DNA of 64,000 nt, from the NCBI GenBank assembly GCA_001312325.1, contig BBDJ01000015.1, positions 47,774-111,773 of the forward strand. Reading direction: 5' to 3'. The first letter of the stretch is position 1. Each line of letters starts with the position of its first letter. The position numbers were made by a program, and so were the translations under genes. The notes beneath the pieces were generated by a model. That model was not told the origin of the DNA. It made no database searches and worked only from the letters and a program-made list of their open reading frames with translations. Of this stretch, positions 17,333 to 30,814 are shown in pieces. The stretch comes from Lysinibacillus pakistanensis. GTDB lineage: Bacteria; Bacillota; Bacilli; Bacillales_A; Planococcaceae.

Positions 17333-18522
17333 ATGGCTAAAGAAAAATTTGACCGTTCTAAAACGCATGCTAACATTGGTACAATCGGACACGTTGACCA
17401 TGGTAAAACTACTTTAACTGCTGCTATCGCTACAGTTCTTTCTAAAAAAAATGGGTGGTACAGCTAAATCTTACGCTGACATCGATAACGCTCCAGAAGA
17501 AAAAGAGCGTGGTATCACAATCAATACTTCTCACGTAGAATACGAAACAGCTACTCGTCACTATGCACACGTTGACTGCCCAGGACACGCTGACTATGTT
17601 AAAAACATGATCACTGGTGCTGCTCAAATGGACGGCGGTATCTTAGTAGTATCTGCTGCTGATGGTCCAATGCCACAAACTCGTGAACACATCCTTTTAT
17701 CTCGTCAAGTAGGTGTTCCATACTTAGTAGTATTCATGAACAAATGTGATATGGTTGACGACGAAGAATTATTAGAATTAGTAGAAATGGAAATCCGTGA
17801 CCTACTATCTGAATATGAATTCCCAGGCGATGATATCCCTGTAATCAAAGGTTCTGCTCTTAAAGCTCTTGAAGGTGAACCAGAATGGGAAGAAAAAAAT
17901 CGTTGAATTAATGGACGCTGTAGATTCTTACATCCCAACTCCAGAACGTCAAACTGACAAACCATTCATGATGCCAGTAGAGGACGTATTCTCTATTACT
18001 GGTCGTGGTACAGTTGCAACTGGCCGTGTTGAACGTGGTCAAGTTAAAGTTGGTGACGTAATTGAAATCGTAGGTATTGCTGAAGAAGCTAAATCTACTA
18101 CTGTAACTGGTGTAGAAATGTTCCGTAAATTATTAGACTATGCTGAAGCTGGTGACAACATCGGTGCACTTCTTCGTGGTGTTTCTCGTGATGAAATCCA
18201 ACGTGGTCAAGTATTAGCTAAACCAGGTTCAATCACTCCACACACTAACTTCAAAGCAGAAGTTTACGTTTTATCAAAAGAAGAGGGTGGCCGTCATACT
18301 CCATTCTTCTCTAACTACCGTCCTCAGTTCTACTTCCGTACAACTGACGTAACAGGTATCTGTAACTTACCAGAAGGCGTTGAAATGGTAATGCCTGGCG
18401 ATAACATCGAAATGACAGTAGAACTTATCGCTCCAATCGCTCTTGAAGAAGGTACTAAATTCTCTATCCGTGAGGGTGGCCGTACTGTAGGCGCTGGTGT
18501 AGTTTCTTCTATCCAAAAATAA
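17333..18522 (+). CDS. tuf: Elongation factor Tu
   Basis: 395 residues after correcting two A-run breaks (17444-17451 and 17893-17899). ATG 17333 follows GAGGAGG. Motifs: G1 GHVDHGKTT, effector [11 protein letters not shown]3 DCPGHADY, G4 MNKCDMVDD. Domains II and III are complete ([27 protein letters not shown] at the end). It is the last gene of the str operon, with a strong terminator after it. Confidence 0.97.
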
Positions 18523-18545
18523 TTTTAGCGCATGCTAATTTTCAA

Positions 18546-18581
18546 AACCAATCTGTAGGGACGCCTGCGGATTGGTTTTTT
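18546..18581 (+). terminator. Terminator after tuf
   Basis: AACCAATCTGTAGG pairs with CCTGCGGATTGGTT (18546-18577) around a GACG loop, with two G-T pairs, followed by a T run. It closes the str operon before the Bce-type module. Confidence 0.88.
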
Positions 18582-18746
18582 ATGTTAAAATTTGAGTAAT
18601 AAATTTAAATTAGATTATTGTATGTTCATTTAGTGTGGCTAATGACAGATTGTACTATGATTATTTAAGTTAAAAGATTAATTGATATTTCAAGCTTGCG
18701 GCGTTATAAGCAAGATATCCTACTTGTTAAAAAGGAGTGCTTCAAT

Positions 18747-19436
18747 ATGGAGTTGAAGATATTATTGATAGAGGATGATCCATCAATTTTTGAAATGATT
18801 CAGACAAGATTTATCCAATGGTCTTTACAAGTGGTTGGCCCTAAAAATTTTCAAAAGGTGATGGATGATTTTATAGAGGAAAAACCCCATCTAGTCATAA
18901 TTGATATACAATTACCAGCCTATGATGGTTTTCATTGGTGTCGTGAAATTCGTCATATTTCAAAGGTCCCTATCCTCTTTCTATCGTCGCGAGATCACCC
19001 AATGGATATGGTCATGTCAATGCAAATGGGTGCCGATGATTTTGTACAAAAACCTTTCCATATGGAAGTATTACTAGCTAAGGTTCAGGCAATTTTACGT
19101 CGTACATACGATTATATAGAAGAATCTTTGGATGTTACACGCTTCAATGGTGCGGTTATTGACTATGCTAGAAGTGAAATTATGTATAATGGTAGTCTAG
19201 CTTCTTTAACTAAAAATGAACTCTTTATTTTACGTATTTTAGTGGAAAAAACGAATCAAATTGTTTCTAGAGATGATTTGATGAGAAAGTTATGGGATGA
19301 TGAGCGCTTTGTTAATGATAACACTTTGTCTGTAAATGTTAATCGTTTACGTACGAAGCTTGAGGATATAGGCTTACAGGATGTAATTTTAACTAAAAAG
19401 GGACTTGGTTATATTGCAGTCACACAAGGGACGTGA
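18747..19436 (+). CDS. OmpR-family response regulator, BceR-like
   Basis: 229 residues, intact. The receiver domain starts LKILLIEDDPS with acidic pair E-D-D, phospho-Asp in LVIIDIQLPAYDG, and Lys in DDFVQKPF. The C-terminal winged helix contains LTKNELFILRILVEKTNQIVSR and the recognition region NTLSVNVNRLRTKLEDIGL. Start ATG 18747 follows AAGGAGTG. It opens a four-gene set with an intramembrane-sensing kinase and an ABC transporter, the layout of BceRS-BceAB, PsdRS and YxdJK systems, which sense and expel peptide antibiotics such as bacitracin. The inducer cannot be read from sequence. Confidence 0.88.
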   Translation: MELKILLIEDDPSIFEMIQTRFIQWSLQVVGPKNFQKVMDDFIEEKPHLVIIDIQLPAYDGFHWCREIRHISKVPILFLSSRDHPMDMVMSMQMGADDFVQKPFHMEVLLAKVQAILRRTYDYIEESLDVTRFNGAVIDYARSEIMYNGSLASLTKNELFILRILVEKTNQIVSRDDLMRKLWDDERFVNDNTLSVNVNRLRTKLEDIGLQDVILTKKGLGYIAVTQGT

Positions 19437-19442
19437 AGCACG

Positions 19443-20459
19443 ATGTTATTATTATTTATAAGAGAACGCTTAGCATGGGTAGGCTACTTTTTATTTATAG
19501 TGGTTGTACTTAACATCTTATTTTTATTAGACGTTGGTTTAGTAGAGGTATCTATTTGGTACGTAAATGTGATTATGCTTGTTAGTTTTATAATATTTCT
19601 TTTTTTGGAGATACGTAGTTGAGACAAAGCAGCTTAAAGATTTCCTGGGAAATGTAGATAGCCAACTTGATGATGCACATAGCAGAAGCTTGGTCCTTTC
19701 GCCTTTTCAAGCAGCTTACTTTACGAAAATAGAAGATATTATTTATGATAAAAATACAGAGTTAAATCAAGCTAAAGTTCAATTACAGGAGTATTCAGAT
19801 GAGCTTCTTGCATGGGTTCATGAAGTAAAAGCACCATTAACGACTATTAATCTAATGCTTGATCATATAGAAGATTTAACATTACGTCGTAAATTAGAAG
19901 CAGAGTGGCTTAGGCTGCATTTATTGGTTGATCAGCAGCTACATCAAACACGATTATCTTCCATTGAAAAAGATAATTATATGGTAGAAATGGAGCTACG
20001 AGCCGCTGTCTATAACGAAATAAAAGCTATGCAGGCTTGGTGTATTGAAAAGGGTATCGGCTTTGATGTTGAAGAGCTAACAGAAACAGTAATGACAGAC
20101 GGTAAATGGCTAGCTTTATTGTTCGACAAATTTTATCTAATGCGATTAAATATAGTCCTGCGAACTCAGAGATATTCATATTTACAGAAGTAGACCCAAC
20201 AGGAGCGACACTATTACACATTAAAGATAATGGTATTGGTATTCGTAAGGAGGATTTACCTCGAATTTTTCAGAAGTCATATACGGGGACAGCTGGAAGG
20301 GAATCTAGTCAATCAACAGGTATGGGTTTATACTTAGCACATAATGTGGCACAGAAGATTGGAATTCGTATTACGGTTCAATCTAGTGTAGGGGAAGGCT
20401 CCATATTTACCTTGCGTTTTCCATTACAAAATGAATATGTCAAACTAACAGGTAGATGA
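19443..20459 (+). CDS. BceS-like intramembrane-sensing histidine kinase
   Basis: 338 residues after correcting two breaks: an extra T in 19610-19616 and a missing T near 20115-20117. Two transmembrane helices near residues 12-32 and 37-57 have almost no extracellular loop, the mark of intramembrane-sensing kinases. The H-box is AWVHEVKAPLTTINLML. The ATPase domain has the N-box ILSNAIKYSPAN and G-boxes DNGIGIRKEDLPRIF and GMGLYLA. It begins 7 nt after the regulator stop. In the Bce family the kinase signals through the transporter permease rather than sensing peptide alone. Confidence 0.88.
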
Positions 20460-20555
20460 CGAAATTGTCACCTACCTTTTTATATTGTCATGTAAAACGC
20501 ACGAATAAGCGAAGAAGACAGGGTACACTTGAACTATAGAAAGGGGCGTTTATAA

Positions 20556-21318
20556 GTGGCAGTTTTAATTGGTCGTAAAGTAAAGAAGGTCTACGGTAAA
20601 AAATCAACAGCTCAAGAGGTTTTAAAGGGTATAGATTTAGAGGTTAATCAAGGAGAATTTGTTGGAATTATGGGTCCATCAGGTTCTGGAAAAACAACAT
20701 TATTAAACGTTCTGTGCTCCATTGATTTTGCCACAGAAGGTGTTATTGAAATAAATGGTCAAAACTTACGAGGCATGAAGGAAAAGGCTCTAGCTAACTT
20801 TCGCCGTGAGCAACTAGGTTTCATATTCCAAGACTATAATTTACTGGATACATTAACGGTAAAAGAAAATATATTATTACCATTGGCTATTGGCAAGCTA
20901 CCAAAGGCTGTTGCAGACAGTCGTGTAAAGGAGCTAACAAATTTATTAGGAATTGCTGAGATTCTAAATAAATATCCCAATGAAATATCAGGTGGACAAA
21001 AACAACGTACATCGGCAGCTCGTGCACTCATTACAAATCCATCACTAGTATTTGCAGACGAGCCTACTGGTGCACTTGATTCTAAATCAGCAACAGCCCT
21101 TTTAAAAAAATCTACAAAGTATTAATGAGGCAAAGAAGGCTACTATTATGATGGTTACGCATGATGCAGTAGCTGCAAGCTTTTGTACGCGTGTTTTGTT
21201 CTTAAAGGACGGGCTTATTTATAGTGAGCTATATAAAGGTGATAAAACGAGGCAGGCATTTTTCCAAGAAATCATGCATACGCAAAGTGTGCTAGGTGGT
21301 GACGGTTATGAGTCTTAG
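20556..21318 (+). CDS. BceA-like ABC transporter ATPase
   Basis: 253 residues after correcting one A-run break (21104-21110), the same length as BceA. Walker [11 protein letters not shown]-loop FQDYNLL, signature SGGQKQR, Walker [15 protein letters not shown]-loop MVTHD. GTG 20556 start with AAAGGGG upstream. Its end overlaps the permease start by 11 nt, so the two are translationally coupled. It belongs to the LolD/MacB-like peptide-resistance group. Confidence 0.9.
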
Positions 21319-23292
21319 TAAGCTTGTATTACGTAGCATGAAGAAAAATATGAAGCACTATTATTTATATTTCTTTGCTCTTATTTTCAGTGTGACTTTA
21401 TTTTTTTCCTTTGTGACTTTGCAAAACAATGCTGATGTACTAGAAACTGTAAGCAAGAGTGGTACAGCCACAGCAGGTTTTGGAGCAGCAACATATATAT
21501 TGTATTTTATAGTGTTATTCTTCGTGCTATATGCAAACCATCTATTTATGAAGCGTCGTAGTAAGGAAGTTGGTTTATATCAACTAATCGGTATGACAAA
21601 GGGATTGATTGTACGTCTATTAGCGATTGAAAGTATTCTATTATTTGTTGGTGCAGTCATTTTAGGTATGCTTGCAGGCTTCTTTAGCTCTCGATTATTT
21701 GCCATGATACTATTACGAGTACTAGAAAAAGAGGCGCTTGTCACGATGACATTTAGTATCGAGGCATTACAGAAATCTATAATCGTTTTCGTAATACTCT
21801 TAGTAATTGTGCTTGTCCAAATGGCTTGGATGATTCACTGCGTATCATTACTTTCCTTATTCAGTGCTGCTAAACAAGCAGATGAACGCGTAAAACGTTT
21901 TAGTCCATTACAAATGGCGATAGGCTTTATAGGGCTTGTACTGATTGTATATGGCTATTATGCTTCAACAAAGCTCTTTGATATCGAATCTGCTGGCAAT
22001 TTATTTGTTAACATGATGATTATTTTGGCTACTACTATAGGTGGGACATTTATAGTATTTCGTTTCTCTGTAGCGTTTATCATGAATTCTATCCGTTTAA
22101 AGAAAAATGGACATTTAACTGTTCGTGATGTATTAGCATTAACACCAATTATGCATCGCATGAAAAGTAACGCAAAATCTTTAACATTAATAACAGTTTT
22201 AACGGGTGTTTCTCTAGGGATTACAACATTATCGTATATAGGGTATTATTCATCAGAGTCGTCGGCATTTAGCCAAGTACCTGGAGATTATATCTTACTT
22301 GAAGACAATGGGCAGGAATTTCTAAAGAAGCTAGAGGACGAGAATATTGCTTTTGACAAAATAGATTACCGATTACAGGGAGTAATTGCCTCAGTTGGAC
22401 AATTACTATCAGAAGAAGAACAACGAGAAGGAAATCCTTTTTATAATATGGAAGGAACAATCTATACCGTTCCACTTTCTGATTATCAACAAATTAACCC
22501 AGATGCATCGATATCTGGTAATGAAGTATCTTAACAAATTATGGTGGGTACATGGCAGCGATGTTCAAGTTAGAGAAAGATCGCAATATTGTGGTATCTG
22601 CTGGAGAGCTCAAGGAAACATTTCATGTTGTGGACATTCAAGATAATAGTATTATAAGTGGGATCGTAACAGCTGGCGGTGGTGGACCAATTTTTGTCGT
22701 TACAGATGAAATGTTTGAAAAGTTAGCAGTACAATCTGAGCTTTTCCCTTGGCATAAGCAAGCCACAATTAATTTGAAATCAAAAGAAGATATTGCTCAA
22801 GTAGAGGAATTATATATTCAAACAGGTGCAGGGGTTATTTCAGCCTTGGATAGTAATGGTCAATCAAAACAGTTTATACAATCATCTTTTGAAAGCGAAC
22901 GTAAGGAGTATATTGAAGACTTAGGAATAACGATTTTTACGACTGCATTTTTAGGATTAGCATTTTTAATGACAACAGGTAGCATTTTATACTTTAAGCA
23001 AATGTCTGAGGCTGAAGAAGAGCGTGGATCTTATACAATTCTAAGAAAGATAGGCTTTGCAGAAAGAGATATTTTGAAAGGAATTTATATGAAACAGGCC
23101 TTCAATTTTGGTGTTCCGTTAGTCATTGGATTACTTCATAGTTATTTTGCTGTAAAATCTGGATGGTTTTTATTTGGCTCAGAGTTAACAACACCGTTAT
23201 GGATTGCTATGAGTTGTTATATAGCCTTATACGCTATCTTTGCATTTCTATCTGTGGGCTATTATAAAAAGGTTATTCGCGAATCACTATAG
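21308..23292 (+). CDS. BceB-like ABC transporter permease
   Basis: 661 residues after restoring one missing base near 22528. About ten transmembrane helices are expected: seven before residue 310 (the first in YLYFFALIFSVTLFFSFVTL), then a large extracellular domain of about 200 residues, then three at the C-terminus (TTAFLGLAFLMTTGSILYF onward). This is the BceB family layout, where the extracellular domain binds the peptide or its lipid-precursor complex. ATG 21308 overlaps the ATPase gene. A perfect terminator follows. Confidence 0.88.
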
Positions 23293-23314
23293 CAATTAAT
23301 AGGAAGAAACTCAA

Positions 23315-23351
23315 AAACAGTATGGGTATTTAATCACCATACTGTTTTTTT
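23315..23351 (+). terminator. Terminator after the Bce-type module
   Basis: Perfect 11-bp stem AAACAGTATGG/CCATACTGTTT (23315-23325, 23337-23347) and a T run. The next 240 bp, up to the S10 promoter, hold no visible gene. Confidence 0.9.
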
Positions 23352-23589
23352 ATTGAGTGAAGGATGAGTTAGGTATATTCAAAGATTTTTAGTTTAGAAT
23401 TGTAATGTTTACATTTATATAAGATTGTTTTTCAAGTAAGTTGTTAGAAATATTCGAAAGCATTGTTATTATACTCTTATGTGTTGCAATATTTCTAGAA
23501 ATTCATTATACTAGTAAACGGCTTAAATAAGCGAAGAAATAGTAGTAGTAAGAATATCAGCAACATTTAAAAGAATTTAGCGAAAAGAC

Positions 23590-23618
23590 TTGCTTATTCT
23601 TTTTTTATTGTATATAAT
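23590..23618 (+). promoter_or_regulatory. S10 operon promoter
   Basis: TTGCTT (23590-23595), 17-bp spacer, perfect TATAAT (23613-23618), just before the structured leader of rpsJ. Confidence 0.7.
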
Positions 23619-23627
23619 GTTGAATGT

Positions 23628-24055
<428 letters not shown>

Positions 24056-24101
24056 TGGTAAAAACAATATAACTTTTTAAAACTTACAGGAGGTGTGACA
24101 A

Positions 24102-24732
24102 ATGGCTAAAGGAATCTTAGGTAGAAAAATTGGTATGACACAAGTTTTCGCTGAAAACGGCGATTTAATCCCGGTAACAGTTATCGAAGCTACTCCAAAC
24201 GTAGTTCTTCAAAAGAAAACTGTTGAAACAGACGGCTACGAAGCGATCCAAGTTGGTTTCGAAGATAAGCGCGTTAAGCTTTCTAACAAACCAGAACAAG
24301 GTCACGTAGCAAAAGCGAATACTGCTCCTAAGCGCTTCATTCGTGAATTCCGCAACGTGAACGTTGGAGAATACGAAGTTGGTCAAGAAGTCAAAGTAGA
24401 AATTTTCGCAGAAGGCGATGTAATTGATGTAACAGGAGTTACTAAAGGTAAAGGTTTCCAAGGTGTTATTAAACGCCACGGTCAATCTCGTGGTCCTATG
24501 GCCCACGGTTCTCGTTACCACCGTCGTCCTGGTTCAATGGGTCCAGTTGCTCCGAACCGCGTATTTAAACAAAAGAAATTACCTGGTCAAATGGGTGGCA
24601 CTGTAGTTACAATCCAAAACTTAGAAATCGTGAAAGTTGATGCGGAACGTAACTTACTACTTGTTAAAGGTAATGTTCCTGGTTCTAAAAAAAGCTCTAG
24701 TTACAGTAAAAACTGCAATTAAAGCTAAGTAA
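24102..24732 (+). CDS. rplC: 50S ribosomal protein L3
   Basis: 209 residues after correcting one A-run break (24687-24693), ending [12 protein letters not shown]. Core motif [16 protein letters not shown] and the peptidyl-transferase loop [13 protein letters not shown] are present. AGGAGGTG before ATG 24102. Confidence 0.95.
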
Positions 24733-24758
24733 TCACTTAAGGAAAGGAGGAAACAGGA

Positions 24759-25383
24759 ATGACAAAAGTATCTGTACTTAGTCAAACAGGTGCTTCAGTT
24801 GGTGAAATCGAATTAAACGATGCGATTTTCGGAATCGAGCCAAATGAAGCAGTATTATTCGACGCTGTAGTAGCTCAACGCGCTTCTCTTCGTCAAGGTA
24901 ATCACAAGGTGAAAAACCGTTCTGAAGTTGCTGGTGGTGGTCGTAAACCATGGCGTCAAAAAGGAACTGGTCGTGCTCGTCAAGGTTCTATCCGTTCTCC
25001 ACAATGGCGCGGTGGTGGTATCGTATTCGGTCCTACTCCACGTAGCTATTCTTATAAATTACCTAAAAAAGTTCGTCGTTTAGCTCTTAAATCTGCTTTA
25101 TCAGCTAAAGTAGTAGAACAAAATTTCTTAGTTCTTGATGCTCTTACACTAGCAGCACCAAAAACAAAAGAATTCACAAAAATCCTTAAAGATCTTTCTT
25201 TAGAGAAAAAAATCTTTATTCGTAACTGCTGATCTAGATGAAAACGTAGCATTATCTGCTCGTAACATCCCAGGTGTAACAGTTTTAACTGCAAATGGAA
25301 TCAACGTTCTTGATCTATTAGGTCATGATAAAGTTGTATTCACTAAATCTGCAGTAGAAAAAGTTGAGGAGGTGCTTGGATAA
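24759..25383 (+). CDS. rplD: 50S ribosomal protein L4
   Basis: 207 residues after correcting one A-run break (25206-25212). The exit-tunnel loop contains [19 protein letters not shown] and [24 protein letters not shown] before ATG 24759. The stop TAATG overlaps the rplW start. L4 lines the peptide tunnel. Confidence 0.95.
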
Positions 25384-25667
25384 TGGAAGCACGTGATATT
25401 TTAAAACGTCCGGTCATTACTGAGCGTTCTTCAGAACTTATGGCAGAGAAAAAGTATACTTTTGAAGTAGACACTCGCGCAAACAAAACTCAAGTAAAAG
25501 ACGCAGTAGAAGAAATCTTTGGCGTAAAAGTTGAGAAAGTAAACGTTCTTAACTACAAAGGTAAATTCAAACGCGTTGGCCGTTATGGTGGTTACACAAA
25601 CAAACGTCGTAAAGCGATTGTTAAATTAACTGCTGATAGCAAAGAAATTGAATTATTCGAAATGTAA
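25383..25667 (+). CDS. rplW: 50S ribosomal protein L23
   Basis: Intact, 94 residues: [58 protein letters not shown] 25383 shares its A with the rplD stop. L23 sits at the tunnel exit and docks trigger factor and SRP. Confidence 0.97.
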   Translation: MEARDILKRPVITERSSELMAEKKYTFEVDTRANKTQVKDAVEEIFGVKVEKVNVLNYKGKFKRVGRYGGYTNKRRKAIVKLTADSKEIELFEM

Positions 25668-25715
25668 TCCTTAATGGATTTATGATTTGAACACTCAAGA
25701 AGGAGGGAAAACACA

Positions 25716-26546
25716 ATGGCGATTAAAAAGTATAAACCTACCTCTAACGGTCGTCGTAATATGACGTCATTAGACTTTGCGGAAATTACAACTAACAAGC
25801 CTGAGAAATCATTGCTTGAACCAACTAAACGCAAAGCTGGTCGTAACAACCAAGGTAAAATCACTGTTCGTCATCATGGTGGTGGTCATAAGAAGCAATA
25901 CCGTGTTATCGATTTCAAACGTGTTAAAGATGGCATTCCGGCAAAAGTTGCTACTATTGAATATGATCCAAACCGTTCTGCGAATATCGCATTAATCAAC
26001 TACGCTGATGGAGCAAAAGCTTACATTTTAGCACCAAAAGGTCTAGAGGTTGGTCAAACAATCGTGTCTGGTCCTGATGCTGATATTAAAGTAGGTAATG
26101 CATTACCATTAGCAAACATTCCAATGGGTACAACTATCCATAACATCGAATTAAAACCTGGTAAAGGTGGACAATTAGTACGTTCTGCTGGTACTTCTGC
26201 GCAAGTACTTGGTCGTGAAGATAAATACGTAATCGTTCGTCTTCAATCTGGTGAAGTACGTTTAGTGTTAGCTACTTGCCGCGCTACAATCGGTCAAGTT
26301 GGTAATGAACAACACGAACTTGTACACATCGGTAAAGCAGGTCGTAGCCGTTGGTTAGGTAAACGCCCAGAAGTTCGTGGTTCTGTAATGAACCCTAACG
26401 ATCACCCACACGGTGGTGGTGAAGGACGTTCTCCAATCGGACGTAAATCACCAATGACTCCTTGGGGTAAACCAGCACTTGGTTACAAAACTCGCAAGAA
26501 GAAAAACAAATCGGATAAATTTATTATCCGCGGTCGTAAAAAATAA
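25716..26546 (+). CDS. rplB: 50S ribosomal protein L2
   Basis: Intact, 276 residues. Motifs: [39 protein letters not shown], and the catalytic-centre region [20 protein letters not shown]. Its conserved His is present. AAGGAGGG before ATG 25716. Confidence 0.97.
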   Translation: MAIKKYKPTSNGRRNMTSLDFAEITTNKPEKSLLEPTKRKAGRNNQGKITVRHHGGGHKKQYRVIDFKRVKDGIPAKVATIEYDPNRSANIALINYADGAKAYILAPKGLEVGQTIVSGPDADIKVGNALPLANIPMGTTIHNIELKPGKGGQLVRSAGTSAQVLGREDKYVIVRLQSGEVRLVLATCRATIGQVGNEQHELVHIGKAGRSRWLGKRPEVRGSVMNPNDHPHGGGEGRSPIGRKSPMTPWGKPALGYKTRKKKNKSDKFIIRGRKK

Positions 26547-26605
26547 AGTGATTAAACTACGGTTCTATGTGAGAGCGTGGTGGAATCACGGAGGGAGGTT
26601 CCTAC

Positions 26606-26887
26606 ATGGGTCGCAGCTTGAAAAAAAGGACCTTTTGTCGATGACCACTTAATGAAAAAAAGTGGAGGCACAAGAGGCTTCTGAGAAAAAAACAAGTTAT
26701 CAAAACTTGGTCACGCCGTTCTACAATCTTCCCGAACTTCATCGGTTTAACGATTGCTGTTTATGATGGACGTAAACACGTTCCAGTATACGTAACAGAA
26801 GATATGGTTGGCCACAAACTTGGTGAGTTCGCACCGACACGTGCTTACAAAGGTCACGGTGCAGACGACAAGAAAACAAGACGCTAA
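26606..26887 (+). CDS. rpsS: 30S ribosomal protein S19
   Basis: 92 residues after correcting three A-run breaks (26621-26627, 26655-26661, 26686-26692). It starts [15 protein letters not shown] and contains [20 protein letters not shown] and [26 protein letters not shown] before ATG 26606. Confidence 0.94.
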
Positions 26888-26909
26888 TTTTGAGAGGAGG
26901 TAAATCCTA

Positions 26910-27254
26910 ATGACACAAGCTAAAGCTATCGCTCGTACAGTTCGCATTGCTCCTCGTAAGGTACGTCTAGTTGTAGACTTAATTCGAGGCAAGCAAGTTG
27001 GTGAGGCAGTTGCAATTTTACGTCATACTCCAAAAGCGGCGTCTCCAGTCGTTGAAAAAGTATTAAAATCTGCAGTTGCTAACGCTGAGCACAATTATGA
27101 TCTTGACATCAACTCTTTAGTAGTTTCTGAAGTTTTCGTTGATGAAGGTCCAACATTAAAACGTTTCCGTCCACGTGCACAAGGACGTGCAAGCGCAATT
27201 AACAAACGCACAAGCCACATTACTCTAGTGGTATCTGAGAAGAAGGAGGGTTAA
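26910..27254 (+). CDS. rplV: 50S ribosomal protein L22
   Basis: Intact, 114 residues. [21 protein letters not shown] and the tunnel loop [20 protein letters not shown] are conserved; the loop is a macrolide-related site and looks wild type. GAGGAGG before ATG 26910. Next gene starts 3 nt after the stop. Confidence 0.97.
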   Translation: MTQAKAIARTVRIAPRKVRLVVDLIRGKQVGEAVAILRHTPKAASPVVEKVLKSAVANAEHNYDLDINSLVVSEVFVDEGPTLKRFRPRAQGRASAINKRTSHITLVVSEKKEG

Positions 27255-27257
27255 TCC

Positions 27258-27911
27258 GTGGGTCAAAAAGTACATCCAATAGGACTACGCGTTGGTATTA
27301 TTCGTGACTGGGAGTCAAAATGGTACGCTGAAAAAGACTATGCAACTCTACTTCACGAAGACATCAAAGTGCGTAAATATATTGAAACGGCTCTTAAAGA
27401 CGCTTCTGTTTCTAAAGTTGAAATCGAACGTGCTGCAAACCGTGTAAACATTACAATTCACACTGCGAAACCAGGTATGGTAATCGGTAAAGGTGGTACT
27501 GAAGTTGAAAATCTTCGTAAATACCTTAGCGATTTAACTGGTAAACGTGTACACATCAATATTATCGAAATCAAACGTGCTGATCTTGATGCTCGTTTAG
27601 TAGCTGAAAACATCGCTCGTCAATTAGAAAACCGTGTATCATTCCGTCGTGCGCAAAAGCAAGCGATCCAACGCACAATCCGCGCTGGTGCAAAAGGAAT
27701 TAAAACACAAGTATCTGGTCGTTTAGGTGGCGCTGATATTGCGCGTGCTGAACACTATAGTGAAGGAACTGTTCCACTTCATACTCTACGTGCTGACATT
27801 GATTATGCACACGCAGAAGCTGACACTACTTACGGTAAATTAGGCGTTAAAGTATGGATCTACCGTGGTGAAGTTCTTCCTACGAAGAAATCTGTGGAAG
27901 GAGGCAAATAA
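27258..27911 (+). CDS. rpsC: 30S ribosomal protein S3
   Basis: Intact, 217 residues, GTG start. KH domain with [19 protein letters not shown]-terminal [22 protein letters not shown] precedes. S3 lines the mRNA entry channel. Confidence 0.97.
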   Translation: MGQKVHPIGLRVGIIRDWESKWYAEKDYATLLHEDIKVRKYIETALKDASVSKVEIERAANRVNITIHTAKPGMVIGKGGTEVENLRKYLSDLTGKRVHINIIEIKRADLDARLVAENIARQLENRVSFRRAQKQAIQRTIRAGAKGIKTQVSGRLGGADIARAEHYSEGTVPLHTLRADIDYAHAEADTTYGKLGVKVWIYRGEVLPTKKSVEGGK

Positions 27912-27912
27912 T

Positions 27913-28537
<625 letters not shown>

Positions 28538-28555
28538 TAAAGGAGGTTTTCAAGT

Positions 28556-28819
28556 ATGACTGAGCGTAATCAACGCAAAGTTTACACGGGCCGCGTCGTT
28601 TCAGATAAAATGGACAAAACTGTTACTGTTTTAGTTGAGACTTACAAAAAGCACAAGCTTTATGGTAAACGTGTAAAATACTCTAAAAAGTTTAAAGCTC
28701 ATGATGAGTTAAACACAGCGAAAATCGGTGATATCGTACGTATCATGGAAACTCGCCCGCTATCAGCTACTAAACGTTTCCGTCTAGTTGAAGTTGTAGA
28801 AAAAGCGGTTATTATTTAA
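28556..28819 (+). CDS. rpsQ: 30S ribosomal protein S17
   Basis: Intact, 87 residues: [64 protein letters not shown] before ATG 28556. OB-fold 16S rRNA binder. Confidence 0.97.
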   Translation: MTERNQRKVYTGRVVSDKMDKTVTVLVETYKKHKLYGKRVKYSKKFKAHDELNTAKIGDIVRIMETRPLSATKRFRLVEVVEKAVII

Positions 28820-28862
28820 TAACTATTTCGGAACAACCAATTTCCGAAGGGAGGTAACCTAA

Positions 28863-29231
28863 GTGATCCAACAAGAAAGTCGTATGAAAGTTGCTGACAA
28901 CTCAGGTGCACGTGAAGTTCTTACAATTAAAGTGCTTGGTGGCTCTGGCCGTAAAACTGCTAACATCGGTGATATCGTTGTTTGTACAGTTAAGAAAGCA
29001 ACACCAGGTGGCGTTGTCAAGAAGGGTGACGTTGTTAAGGCTGTTATCGTTCGTACTAAATCAGGCGTACGTCGTAAAGATGGTACGTACATCAAATTTG
29101 ATGAAAATGCTTGTGTAATTATTCGTGATGATAAATCACCACGCGGAACTCGTATTTTCGGACCTGTTGCACGTGAATTACGTGACAGCAACTTCATGAA
29201 AATCGTTTCTCTAGCTCCAGAAGTTCTTTAA
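28863..29231 (+). CDS. rplN: 50S ribosomal protein L14
   Basis: Intact, 122 residues, GTG start giving [20 protein letters not shown]. Ends [24 protein letters not shown] precedes by 7 nt. Confidence 0.97.
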   Translation: MIQQESRMKVADNSGAREVLTIKVLGGSGRKTANIGDIVVCTVKKATPGGVVKKGDVVKAVIVRTKSGVRRKDGTYIKFDENACVIIRDDKSPRGTRIFGPVARELRDSNFMKIVSLAPEVL

Positions 29232-29266
29232 TTTCATGATAGTGCCAATCAAGGAGGTGCGACAGC

Positions 29267-29578
29267 ATGCATGTAAAAAAAAGGTGACAAGGTTAAGGTT
29301 ATCACTGGTAAGGATAAAGGCAAAGAAGGCGTAATTCTTGCTGCTTACCCTAAACAAGATCGCGTTCTTGTTGAAGGTGTGAACATCGTGAAAAAAACAC
29401 GTAAAACCTAACCAATTGAATCCACAAGGTGGAATTGTAAGCCAAGAAGCTGCAATTCACGTTTCGAACGTAATGCTAATCGATCCTAAATCTGGCGAGC
29501 CGACTCGTGTAGGTTATAAAATCGAAAACGGTAAAAAAAGTTCGTGTTGCAAAAAAATCAGGTGCAGTAATCGACTAA
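29267..29578 (+). CDS. rplX: 50S ribosomal protein L24
   Basis: 102 residues after correcting three A-run breaks (29275-29282, 29391-29397, 29533-29539); a fourth run of seven A near 29551 is in frame as it stands. KOW motif [20 protein letters not shown], then [29 protein letters not shown] before ATG 29267. Confidence 0.93.
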
Positions 29579-29606
29579 TTAGTATAAATAGAAGGGAGGT
29601 ACACAC

Positions 29607-30360
<754 letters not shown>

Positions 30361-30384
30361 TAATTTGGGAAGGAGGTAAATGTA

Positions 30385-30784
30385 ATGACAATGACTGATC
30401 CGATTGCAGATATGCTTACTCGCATTCGTAATGCGAACATGGTTCGTCACGAGAAGTTAGAAGTACCAGCTTCCAACGTGAAAAAAAGAAATCGCTGAAA
30501 TTTTAAAGCGTGAAGGTTTCGTACGTGACGTAGAATACGTGGAAGACAATAAGCAAGGTATTATCCGTATCTTCTTAAAATACGGTAAAGATAACGAGCG
30601 TGTTATCACTGGCTTAAAACGTATTTCTAAACCTGGTCTACGAGTATATGCTAAAACAAATGAAGTACCTAAAGTATTGAACGGACTTGGTATCGCTTTA
30701 GTGTCAACTTCACAAGGTTTATTAACAGATAAAGAAGCTCGCGCTAAACAAGTTGGCGGCGAAGTTCTAGCATACGTTTGGTAA
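30385..30784 (+). CDS. rpsH: 30S ribosomal protein S8
   Basis: 132 residues after correcting one A-run break (30481-30487). [20 protein letters not shown] at the start, [20 protein letters not shown] near the end. AAGGAGG upstream of ATG 30385; a second ATG lies two codons later. In other bacteria S8 represses the spc operon. Confidence 0.94.
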
Positions 30785-30814
30785 TTAGCAATAAATGAAT
30801 GGAGGTGCAACTAA

